A stretch of DNA of 37,337 bases from Flavobacteriales bacterium. GTDB lineage: Bacteria > Bacteroidota > Bacteroidia > Flavobacteriales_D > Crocinitomicaceae. Of the stretch, positions 15,771 to 22,761 are shown in pieces. The stretch spans positions 1 to 37,337 of the forward strand of contig CANLIL010000026.1 of NCBI GenBank assembly GCA_947491305.1, written 5' to 3'. Each line of letters starts with the position of its first letter. Position 1 is the first letter of the stretch. The translations under genes were made by a program, and so were the position numbers. The notes beneath the pieces are model-generated. The model had not been told where the DNA came from and did not search any database. It was given only the letters and a program-made list of their open reading frames with translations.

Positions 15771-16926
15771 GCGATTTTCTTTTTGAAAGATGCCAGATTA
15801 AATAAGCCGCTGCTAAAACCGCCATTAAAATTCCAAAACTGAAGCCAATATAAATTGTTTCAAAATGATTGTTGTATGTGAAAATCGTGGAAATAGAACC
15901 AAGCATAATACCTAATTCTAATGCAATAAACATCGTTCCTGAACCAACACCTCTTCGATCTTTGTGCGATAAGTCTGCTGTCCAAGCGAAAAGAGTAGGA
16001 CTCGTAATTCCTGTTGCAACACCAAATAGTACAGCAGCAGTTGTATAGGCCGTTAAATCGTGAGCTGTACCAATTAAAAACATACTTACAATTAATAGTA
16101 CAACGCCAATTAACAAGGTTTTTCTTCTTCCTATTTTATCTGAAAGCGATGATGTAAATAAACGAATTACAATAGTGGAAATGACATAAATCCCAAAAAA
16201 CCAACCCTTGTTATTTATCCCTAAATAATCAGAAATATCTGGAGTTAACACGAAAATAATTCCAGAACAGGATGCTGTTAAAAACATAACAAAAGCAGCT
16301 GGCAATACACTCGGCTCAAAAACATCTTGAACTGTAATACTTAAATGATGCAGTTTGAATTTTTGTTGTTTTTCTAGCGTCTCTTTCACATAGGCTATTA
16401 ATAAAGCAGCGATGAGCGAAATAATTGCAGCAAAAATAAACAAGTTGTTCATTCCAAATAATCGAAATAACCAATCTCCCAATGATTGACCAACGCCAAT
16501 TCCTAATGAAATAAAGGTTCCCCAAATTCCCATTCCGCGTCCTCTTGATTCTTTTGGTAAAATGTCTGTCACCAAAGCTGTCGCGCCTGTTGGAAGGAAT
16601 CCAGCACTGAAACCATGTAAAAAACGTAGCAATAAAAAGAACCAAATTGAAAATGAAAGCGGGTAGAGGAGTGAAACAATGAAACAAATGACAATACCAA
16701 TAATCATTACTTTTTTACGCCCAATAGTATCAGATAATTTCCCTGAAAAAGGACGAGAAATTGCTGCAGAAATCGTGAATAACGTAATGATAAGCCCTTT
16801 TTGATTACCGCCACCTAAATCTGTAATAAACGTGTTTAATTCTGGAAGGATTAAATTGAAACTTGTCATGAATAAAAACATGGCACAAGATAATATCCAG
16901 AAGTTTTTGGTGTTTTCTCCAAACAT
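15763..16926 (-). CDS. MFS transporter
   Basis: This 387-residue, 12-helix major facilitator protein has the two-fold repeat expected of the superfamily. The loop 2-3 motif is present twice: Gly-Lys-Leu-Ser-Asp-Thr-Ile-Gly-Arg-Lys-Lys (about 61-71) and Ser-Ser-Leu-Ser-Asp-Lys-Ile-Gly-Arg-Arg-Lys in the second half. Helix 4-5 contains Pro-Lys-Glu-Ser-Arg-Gly-Arg-Gly-Met-Gly. These features fit drug or metabolite efflux branches. The substrate cannot be read from sequence and the neighbours give no clue. Confidence 0.92.
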   Translation of the reverse strand: MFGENTKNFWILSCAMFLFMTSFNLILPELNTFITDLGGGNQKGLIITLFTISAAISRPFSGKLSDTIGRKKVMIIGIVICFIVSLLYPLSFSIWFFLLLRFLHGFSAGFLPTGATALVTDILPKESRGRGMGIWGTFISLGIGVGQSLGDWLFRLFGMNNLFIFAAIISLIAALLIAYVKETLEKQQKFKLHHLSITVQDVFEPSVLPAAFVMFLTASCSGIIFVLTPDISDYLGINNKGWFFGIYVISTIVIRLFTSSLSDKIGRRKTLLIGVVLLIVSMFLIGTAHDLTAYTTAAVLFGVATGITSPTLFAWTADLSHKDRRGVGSGTMFIALELGIMLGSISTIFTYNNHFETIYIGFSFGILMAVLAAAYLIWHLSKRKSLT

Positions 16927-16930
16927 GGCG

Positions 16931-16938
16931 CAAAGATA
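16931..16938 (-). promoter_or_regulatory. -7 element (TATCTTTG) four bases before the MFS start
   Basis: On the minus strand TATCTTTG is followed by CGCC and the ATG at 16926. The element is identical to that of guaA and efp, and its four-base spacing predicts a leaderless message. Confidence 0.6.
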
Positions 16939-16970
16939 GTGCGTATTTAGTTCTTAAATTAGAGAATGAC

Positions 16971-17429
16971 CTATTTTAAATCAAAAGATTCAGATTTTTC
17001 TAAAATGTCCCACGTGTGATCTGCTAACAATTTCACAGTAGCTTGAAATTCATCCTGTTTTTTTGGATTATTCCATTGATTCGGTGCGATTAATGACAAA
17101 GAAAAAGAACCGTTGTCATTTTTATACAAATGATACGTATGGTTAATTAAAGGTTCGAATCGAATTTCTGCTAAATAAATAAACTCAGAAATTAACTTAC
17201 GATCATGCAATTTTTTGGCTTGAGCGGCTAACAATTGCATTTGTTCATAAATCTGGTCTAATTGAATATCTGTTTGATGCTCCATAGCTGATAAAGCTCT
17301 TCCTTTAATCTTTCCTTGATCTTCAGGTTTTATTAAAGCGCTTCCAGCATGATGTGCATATTCAAGCGAATGTGGATTTTCGGTGATTTTTTCAGGATCA
17401 ATTGGATTAACAAACGCTTTTTTCATCAT
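16971..17429 (-). CDS. DUF2452 domain protein
   Basis: This 152-residue soluble protein lacks a signal peptide. It carries the conserved core Asn-Pro-His-Ser-Leu-Glu-Tyr-Ala-His-His-Ala-Gly-Ser-Ala-Leu-Ile-Lys-Pro (about residues 18-35), then Lys-Ile-Lys-Gly-Arg-Ala-Leu-Ser-Ala-Met and Gln-Thr-Asp. This is typical of DUF2452, found widely in Bacteroidota and of unknown function. A tyrosine- and tryptophan-containing C-terminal half follows. Two adjacent ATG codons (17429, 17426) are possible starts. The gene lies downstream of efp, but a terminator separates them, so it probably has its own promoter. Confidence 0.82.
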   Translation of the reverse strand: MMKKAFVNPIDPEKITENPHSLEYAHHAGSALIKPEDQGKIKGRALSAMEHQTDIQLDQIYEQMQLLAAQAKKLHDRKLISEFIYLAEIRFEPLINHTYHLYKNDNGSFSLSLIAPNQWNNPKKQDEFQATVKLLADHTWDILEKSESFDLK

Positions 17430-17480
17430 AAATATCTTTTGTTTAAAACGAATGTAAAGATAAAATGTTCACGCTACAGC

Positions 17481-17510
17481 AAAAAAAAGGAGAATCACTG
17501 ATCCTCCTTT
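17481..17510 (-). terminator. efp terminator
   Basis: On the minus strand AAAGGAGGATC and GATTCTCCTTT surround a three-base loop, giving 11 pairs including one G-U wobble, followed by eight T. The wobble would be an A-C mismatch on the other strand, which supports the minus direction. It follows the efp stop codon by 17 bases. Confidence 0.8.
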
Positions 17511-17527
17511 CTAAAATTACTTTAATA

Positions 17528-18094
17528 TTATTTTTTCACACGCTCAACGTATACGCCAGTTCGAGTATCAATTTTAATGACTTCTCCATTGTCAATAAAC
17601 AAAGGAACTTTAACTTCAGCTCCAGTTGCAATGGTTGCTGGTTTCATTGAGTTTGTTGCAGTATCTCCTTTTACGCCAGGTTCTGTATAGGTAACTTCAG
17701 AAATAATGTACATCGGTAAATCAACAACTAATGGCATTTCTTCTTCAGCATGGAATAAGATATTACACATCATTCCTTCTTGCAAGAACAATGGTTTTTC
17801 AATCATTTTACCAGGAATATTAACCTGTTCAAACGATTCGTTGTTCATGAAGATATAGTCAGTTCCTTCTTGGTATAAGTATTGATAATCTCTATTTTCA
17901 ATGCGTACGATATCGATTTTATGTCCTGCAGAAAAAGTATTGTCTATTACTTTACCACTTTCAATTTGTCGCATTTTTGTTCTAACAAATGCAGGACCTT
18001 TCCCTGGCTTTACATGTTGGAATTCAATTATTTGAAAAAGTTTTTCGTTGTGTTTTATACACAATCCATTTTTAATTTCTGCTGTAGTTGCCAT
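17528..18094 (-). CDS. efp: Translation elongation factor P
   Basis: EF-P (188 residues) binds the ribosome between P and E sites and relieves stalling at polyproline stretches. The KOW-like N-terminal domain has Phe-Gln-His-Val-Lys-Pro-Gly-Lys-Gly-Pro-Ala-Phe, where Lys32 at the tip of the loop is the residue modified in many bacteria. The two OB domains follow, and the C terminus holds the family signature Gly-Ala-Glu-Val-Lys-Val-Pro-Leu-Phe-Ile and Val-Ile-Lys-Ile-Asp-Thr-Arg-Thr-Gly. No EpmA/EpmB-type modification gene is in the window. A full-consensus promoter and a strong terminator make it a single-gene transcript. Confidence 0.97.
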   Translation of the reverse strand: MATTAEIKNGLCIKHNEKLFQIIEFQHVKPGKGPAFVRTKMRQIESGKVIDNTFSAGHKIDIVRIENRDYQYLYQEGTDYIFMNNESFEQVNIPGKMIEKPLFLQEGMMCNILFHAEEEMPLVVDLPMYIISEVTYTEPGVKGDTATNSMKPATIATGAEVKVPLFIDNGEVIKIDTRTGVYVERVKK

Positions 18095-18116
18095 TATGAA
18101 TTTTTTTTATTCGTTG

Positions 18117-18147
18117 CAAAGATAGTACTTTTTCAATTTTAGCCAAA
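18117..18147 (-). promoter_or_regulatory. Full-consensus Bacteroidota promoter for efp
   Basis: On the minus strand TTTG (18144-18147), a 19-base spacer and TATCTTTG (18117-18124) fit the -33/-7 consensus without a mismatch. About 22 bases separate it from the efp ATG. Confidence 0.8.
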
Positions 18148-18209
18148 TCAACATATGATTCAACTAGTTTCAATAGAAATGCTTAGATTCGTAAAAAAAA
18201 CAACAAATC

Positions 18210-18479
18210 ATGGTAGAATTTTGGAATACCTTAAATTTTTGGAATAAAGTAAAGTTTGTTTTCAGTTTGATAGGATTGATTTTTGGCGTTATTTTTTCAA
18301 CGTTAAATTGGAATTCTTTGGAAGTACATTTGATTTTTACTAAAATGAAATTGCCGTTAACAGTTGTTTTACTCTTTGCTTTTATTATTGGGATTGCATT
18401 TGCAAATTTAATGCACTTTCAACGTCAGCGTAAAAAAGATAAAGAGCAAGAGCAACACGACGATATTGAAAATACATAA
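18210..18479 (+). CDS. LapA-like (DUF1049) small membrane protein
   Basis: This 89-residue protein has two membrane helices (about 14-35 and 50-70) joined by a short loop with Asn-Trp-Asn-Ser-Leu-Glu-Val-His-Leu. A charged C-terminal tail is rich in Arg, Lys, Glu and Gln. The layout matches the LapA/DUF1049 family, whose E. coli member takes part in control of lipopolysaccharide assembly. In Bacteroidota the role is not established. It is followed at once by a two-way terminator, so it is probably transcribed alone. Confidence 0.75.
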   Translation: MVEFWNTLNFWNKVKFVFSLIGLIFGVIFSTLNWNSLEVHLIFTKMKLPLTVVLLFAFIIGIAFANLMHFQRQRKKDKEQEQHDDIENT

Positions 18480-18480
18480 C

Positions 18481-18518
18481 AAAAAAAAATGCCGTGATAT
18501 ACACGGCATTTTTTTTTG
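18481..18518. terminator. Bidirectional terminator between LapA-like and 417-residue genes
   Basis: ATGCCGTG and CACGGCAT form a perfect stem with the loop ATATA. The stem is flanked by A8 on one side and T9 on the other, so it can serve both converging genes. It starts two bases after the LapA-like stop and ends 11 bases before the stop of the minus-strand gene. Confidence 0.85.
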
Positions 18519-18528
18519 TTATAAAATC

Positions 18529-19782
18529 TTATTTATTTGCTTGCATTCTTTTTTTCAAGTCAATAAACAATAAATCATATTGTTCTTTCTTTCTTCGTTC
18601 ACCATTTGAAATTGACATCGTGTTTAAATTGCCCATAATTTTTTCAAATCCTTCTAAATCACGTGTCGCAAAATATCCTTCAAGTAAGTTGAAATAGATT
18701 GAGATTGTAACGTCTTTATCAATTCTTGCTTTTCTGTTTGTGATATCTGATTCTTGCAATGCTGTATTCCAAATTTCAATTGCATGTGTTAATTTAACTT
18801 TTGCACCAGCTTCGTCATCTGCTAATGAATTTAAACCACTTGACGCTTCGTTGTAGGCCATTAATAAATCTGCATAAGTTTCATCTTTAGATTTGATGTA
18901 ATCGATTCCTGTTTTTCTAGGTTCTCTTTTGAAACCAATGCGATCATTTACTAAGTTTGAAATTAAAGTCAAATTTTCTTGTAAAATCTTTTCTTCGTAT
19001 GTTTTTGCTAATGCTTCTTCATTATAACTAACAGCTGTTTTAGATTCAGCAGATTTGTATGTTTTGTATGAATTTAATTCTTGCGGCGTTAAATAAAACA
19101 ATTCTTTACCATCTGCTCCAATTGCTTTTACAGACATTGTGTGACGGTAAGTGAATTCAACATGGTAATAATTTACTTGACTTGTAGTTGTTGTTCCGTT
19201 TGCTGAAGAAACAACACTTTTTTGTTCTGTAACTTGTCGAGGCGTAGAATATTCGAAACCATTCAACGTAACAATAATTTTTACTGCATTATCTTGATTG
19301 TTCTCAAACCCATCTAATTTGATATAAGTACTTGCAAGCGCTGCATAATCGTACGTTCCTTTTAATTTTGGCATCGATACATTTCTTTTGTATGGAGGAT
19401 AAGGAATGCTTTTTACTGGTTTATTGTTTTCATTCAACAACTGCTTTTCTAAAATTTTCTCTGCCATTGATTTTTCTTTCCAAGCAGCCATCTCTTGCGT
19501 ATATTTATCTTCTGCAGCCTTAACTTTTGCAGGATGATCTGCCATAGCTTGTTGGTATTCCTGTTCCGCTGATTGTTTTTCTTGTTCATATTTAGCCATC
19601 AAATTTGCATTTTCAGCCTCGTATGAAGCAAATATAGAAGATTGAAAGTTTTTAATTGAAGAAGCAATCGGATTTGTTGGTAACTTGATGTATCGGTATT
19701 CGATGTCGTCCGTTTTGATTCGTTGTGAAAGTGCTGAACTTACTACAAACAGGGCAATGAAAAGTACTTTAAATTTTTTCAT
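18529..19782 (-). CDS. Exported protein of unknown function, coiled-coil N-terminal region
   Basis: I do not recognise this 417-residue protein. It has a clear signal peptide (Met-Lys-Lys-Phe-Lys followed by a hydrophobic stretch, cut near Ser-Ala-Leu-Ser at 16-19) and no lipobox. Residues about 45-125 are rich in Ala, Glu, Lys and Gln and look like a long coiled coil. The middle part (about 145-240) alternates hydrophobic residues like beta strands, with a Ser-Thr-Pro-Arg-Gln-Val-Thr-Glu stretch. The last third is helical with possible TPR-like spacing. No sorting tail is present, so it is probably periplasmic. A TAnnTTTG element stands 19 bases before the ATG, and a two-way terminator follows the gene, so it is likely a single-gene unit. 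Confidence 0.7.
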   Translation of the reverse strand: MKKFKVLFIALFVVSSALSQRIKTDDIEYRYIKLPTNPIASSIKNFQSSIFASYEAENANLMAKYEQEKQSAEQEYQQAMADHPAKVKAAEDKYTQEMAAWKEKSMAEKILEKQLLNENNKPVKSIPYPPYKRNVSMPKLKGTYDYAALASTYIKLDGFENNQDNAVKIIVTLNGFEYSTPRQVTEQKSVVSSANGTTTTSQVNYYHVEFTYRHTMSVKAIGADGKELFYLTPQELNSYKTYKSAESKTAVSYNEEALAKTYEEKILQENLTLISNLVNDRIGFKREPRKTGIDYIKSKDETYADLLMAYNEASSGLNSLADDEAGAKVKLTHAIEIWNTALQESDITNRKARIDKDVTISIYFNLLEGYFATRDLEGFEKIMGNLNTMSISNGERRKKEQYDLLFIDLKKRMQANK

Positions 19783-19801
19783 AATGGTTTAATTTTTTTG
19801 C

Positions 19802-19809
19802 CAAATTTA
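19802..19809 (-). promoter_or_regulatory. -7 element (TAAATTTG) for the 417-residue exported protein
   Basis: On the minus strand TAAATTTG matches the consensus 19 bases before the ATG at 19782. No clear -33 TTTG is at the expected distance. Confidence 0.45.
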
Positions 19810-19922
19810 ATGATATTTAATAGTAAGGACATCTTTTTCAAAAAATTAATAGAATAATTCTTTTTGTAAAATATACAATAAGTGATTATTTAGTTATATT
19901 TACATGAACTAATATATTTATT

Positions 19923-21239
19923 ATGAAAAGAAAAATACTCTTTACGTTTCTATTTGGAACTTCAACTTTAATGGCACAAAATGCTCCAATTACATTTGAA
20001 GCGGGTGGACAAGGTTCAAACTGGACATGGTCAGTTTTTGAAAATAGTACTCAAACAACCTTAGAAATTGTTACAAATCCATTTTTATCCGGATTAAATA
20101 CAAGTTCAAAAATCGCTAAATTTACAGCGCTTCAAACGGGTCAACCTTGGGCAGGTTGTGAATCTTTACATGGATCAGATATTGGATCATTTACATTGAA
20201 TGCTTCGAATTGTCAAGTTAAATTATTGGTATATAAACCAGTAATCAGTGATGTTGGAATTAAATTTGCAACAGCAAGTGGTGCTTCTTTGGGTGAATTA
20301 AAAGTGCCGAATACCTTAATTAACCAATGGGAAGAATTAACATTTGATTTTACCAATTATGTTGGAGCAGCATCATCAACAAATATTGATCAACTAATTA
20401 TTTTTCCTGATTTTCAAGCTCGAACAACAACAAACATCTGTTATTTTGATAACATTCGATTCGGTCAGGTTGGTGCTGGATTTAATGAACCGATGGTTGC
20501 TGCTCCAAATCCTACTGTTCCTGCTGCAAATGTGATTTCAATGTTTAGTAACACTTATACGAATGAAACTGTTGACACTTGGCAAGCACCTTGGTCTCAA
20601 GGAAATGTTGCAGATATTCAAATTGCTGGAAATGACACTAAAAAAATTACTGGATTAAATTTTGTTGGTATTGAAACTACTGGTTCAAATCTAATTGATT
20701 TATCAGGGATGTTAAAAATTAATTTTAACGCATGGACTCCAAATTGTTCAACCCTTAAAGTAAAATTAGTTGATTTTGGATTGAATGCTATTTACCAAGG
20801 TGGTGACGATGTTGAACACGAAATCACACTTTCTCCTCAATTAGAATCATGGAACAGCTATTCAATTTTATTGTCTGATTTCATTGGTTTAACAACTAAA
20901 AGTCATTTTGCACAATTAATCTTTTCTTCTATTCCAAGCGGATCTGGGATTGTTTATATCGATAATTTATTTTTCTCAAACGATCAATTAGGAATTGAAA
21001 CGGTAGAAAATTCACTTTCTAAAGTTTACCCAAATCCTTTTAATAATGAGCTATTAGTAGAAGTGACTGAAAATAATTTCATGTATGAATTGACGGCTTT
21101 AAATGGTGAACAAATAAAGCATGATTCTTGTGCTACTTCAACGTGTAAAATAAATTCGGAGGACTTAAAACCGGGCGTTTACTTTTTGAAAATACAAACA
21201 GAGCATTCCACAGAAATAATTAAGGTAATTAAAAAATAA
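19923..21239 (+). CDS. T9SS-secreted protein with two binding-type domains
   Basis: This 438-residue protein has a signal peptide (1-19, ending Leu-Met-Ala-Gln). Two beta-rich domains of about 155 residues follow (about 20-175 and 190-345). Both contain a Trp-rich start, a Leu-Lys-Val/Leu-Lys-Leu-Val strand pair, a Trp-Glu/Trp-Asn followed by a Thr/Ser-Phe/Ile-x-x-x-Asp-Phe stretch, and a Tyr-Phe/Ile-Asp-Asn-Ile/Leu-x-Phe ending. That ending is common in jelly-roll carbohydrate-binding modules. The C-terminal 75 residues are a type A sorting domain (Val-Tyr-Pro-Asn-Pro-Phe, then Leu-Lys-Pro-Gly-Val-Tyr-Phe-Leu-Lys-Ile). I see no hydrolase domain. It would be exported and attached to the surface or released, possibly binding glycan; the ligand is not known. 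Confidence 0.8.
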   Translation: MKRKILFTFLFGTSTLMAQNAPITFEAGGQGSNWTWSVFENSTQTTLEIVTNPFLSGLNTSSKIAKFTALQTGQPWAGCESLHGSDIGSFTLNASNCQVKLLVYKPVISDVGIKFATASGASLGELKVPNTLINQWEELTFDFTNYVGAASSTNIDQLIIFPDFQARTTTNICYFDNIRFGQVGAGFNEPMVAAPNPTVPAANVISMFSNTYTNETVDTWQAPWSQGNVADIQIAGNDTKKITGLNFVGIETTGSNLIDLSGMLKINFNAWTPNCSTLKVKLVDFGLNAIYQGGDDVEHEITLSPQLESWNSYSILLSDFIGLTTKSHFAQLIFSSIPSGSGIVYIDNLFFSNDQLGIETVENSLSKVYPNPFNNELLVEVTENNFMYELTALNGEQIKHDSCATSTCKINSEDLKPGVYFLKIQTEHSTEIIKVIKK

Positions 21240-21244
21240 CTATT

Positions 21245-21272
21245 AAGTCTCGGTAAAACGAGACTTTTTTTT
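21245..21272 (+). terminator. Terminator after the two-domain T9SS protein
   Basis: AAGTCTCG and CGAGACTT form an 8-base-pair perfect stem with a six-base loop. The T-run of eight begins in the right arm. It begins five bases after the stop codon. Confidence 0.85.
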
Positions 21273-21280
21273 CCCCATAC

Positions 21281-21310
21281 TTGCGTATCCGTTTTTTCTG
21301 ACTAATTTTA
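21281..21310 (+). promoter_or_regulatory. Possible promoter of the RecD-like helicase gene
   Basis: TTG (21281-21283), a 19-base spacer and TAATTTTA (21303-21310) resemble the -33/-7 consensus with the last base altered. The ATG is five bases further on, so the leader would be nearly absent. Confidence 0.45.
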
Positions 21311-21315
21311 AATCA

Positions 21316-22761
21316 ATGGAAAATGACGTTTCATCATCGATTTTTAAACAACAATTCGCACATTTTTTTGAGCATGATTTAACGAATGATCAAGCGATAT
21401 TAGTTACGCATTTAGAAGCTTTTTTAAAAATCAAGGAGAATCATCAATTGTTTGTTTTAAAAGGATATGCTGGAACTGGTAAAACATCCATTTTAGGCGC
21501 ATTTGTAAAAACATTGTCACATTTCAAGGTAAAAACTAAATTACTTGCTCCGACAGGAAGAGCAGCAAAGGTATTTAGTTTGAAGTCAACGAAAGAAGCA
21601 TTTACCATCCATAAACAAATTTATTGGCGCAGTTCAAAAGTTGATGAATCATCAAAAATGATACTAGCGCAAAATTTGCACACCAATACGGTATTTATAG
21701 TTGATGAAGCTTCAATGATAATTGGTGAACCTGGATTCGGAAATCATGCTATTCAAAATGAGACAGCTTTTTCAGCGCGTAATTTATTAGAAGATTTAAT
21801 AGAATATGTTTTTTCTGGTAAAAATTGCCGATTAATCTTTTTGGGTGACGAAGGTCAGTTACCGCCTGTAGGTTCAAATTTTTCTCCGGCCTTATCACTT
21901 GATTTTCTTAAAAGTAATTTTCCGTTAATCGGCGTTTCATCTTTCTCTTTAACAGAAGTTCTCCGTCAAGACGAAGCATCAGGAATCTTAAAAAATGCTA
22001 CACTGTTGAGAGGTTCTTTTGAGAAAGAATTTAAATTTCAAACAAAAGGATTTTCAGATTTCATTCAATTGCCAGGAGAAGAATTTCAGGATATATTAGA
22101 AACTTCGTTGTCAAATTATGGGGTGGAAGAAACCTTAGTTATTACTCGGTCAAATAAACGAGCAAATGCTTACAACAATCAAATCAGAGCGCGTATTCTT
22201 TGGTTTGAAGAAGCTATCTGTGCAGGAGATTGTTTAATGGTTGTGAAAAATAATTATTATTGGATTGATGAATCGTCAAAAATGGGGTTTATTGCCAATG
22301 GTGAATCGTTAAAAGTAATTCGAGTTAAAAAAGTGGAAGAAAACTATGGCTTTCAGTTTTATCGCTTAATTGTGAAATTTATAGATTACGATGAAATGCC
22401 GGAAATGGAAGTGTTGGTATTCTCAGAATCACTTCAAGTAGAAGCACCATCAATCAGTAGAACACGCTTAAAAGAATTGTTTTTCGCCATTGAAGCGGAA
22501 CATCTAGACGAAAGAAATAAACAAAAAAGGTACGATTTAATTCTGAAAAACCCTTATTTTAACGCCTTGCAAGTGAAATATGCTTACGCAATTACGTGTC
22601 ACAAATCACAAGGTGGACAATGGGCAACTATTTTCATTGATCAAGGTTATATTGAACCTGAAATGATAAACGCTGAATATTATCGCTGGCTCTACACGGC
22701 TGTTACTCGAGCAACTGAAAAAGTGTTTTTGATTAATTTTCCTGACGAAAATTTTGATTAA
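21316..22761 (+). CDS. RecD-like superfamily 1 DNA helicase
   Basis: This 481-residue cytoplasmic ATPase has the SF1 motifs in order. Walker A is Gly-Tyr-Ala-Gly-Thr-Gly-Lys-Thr-Ser (50-58), motif Ia Ala-Pro-Thr-Gly-Arg-Ala-Ala, and Walker B Val-Asp-Glu-Ala-Ser-Met (129-134). Motif III is Leu-Gly-Asp-Glu-Gly-Gln-Leu-Pro-Pro-Val-Gly, followed by Leu-Thr-Glu-Val-Leu-Arg-Gln and Thr-Arg-Ser-Asn-Lys-Arg. The C-terminal UvrD-like part holds Ala-Ile-Thr-Cys-His-Lys-Ser-Gln-Gly and Tyr-Thr-Ala-Val-Thr-Arg-Ala. It is shorter than RecD2 and has no separate N-terminal helix-hairpin-helix region. Such stand-alone enzymes are common in Bacteroidota and are usually annotated as exonuclease V alpha-like; partners are not nearby. 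It overlaps the convergent 759-residue gene by four bases. Confidence 0.9.
   Translation: MENDVSSSIFKQQFAHFFEHDLTNDQAILVTHLEAFLKIKENHQLFVLKGYAGTGKTSILGAFVKTLSHFKVKTKLLAPTGRAAKVFSLKSTKEAFTIHKQIYWRSSKVDESSKMILAQNLHTNTVFIVDEASMIIGEPGFGNHAIQNETAFSARNLLEDLIEYVFSGKNCRLIFLGDEGQLPPVGSNFSPALSLDFLKSNFPLIGVSSFSLTEVLRQDEASGILKNATLLRGSFEKEFKFQTKGFSDFIQLPGEEFQDILETSLSNYGVEETLVITRSNKRANAYNNQIRARILWFEEAICAGDCLMVVKNNYYWIDESSKMGFIANGESLKVIRVKKVEENYGFQFYRLIVKFIDYDEMPEMEVLVFSESLQVEAPSISRTRLKELFFAIEAEHLDERNKQKRYDLILKNPYFNALQVKYAYAITCHKSQGGQWATIFIDQGYIEPEMINAEYYRWLYTAVTRATEKVFLINFPDENFD

Noticed and set aside
17465-17650. Short plus-strand reading frame across the end of efp
   Set aside because: It runs through a terminator and antisense to efp; its sequence has no recognisable feature.
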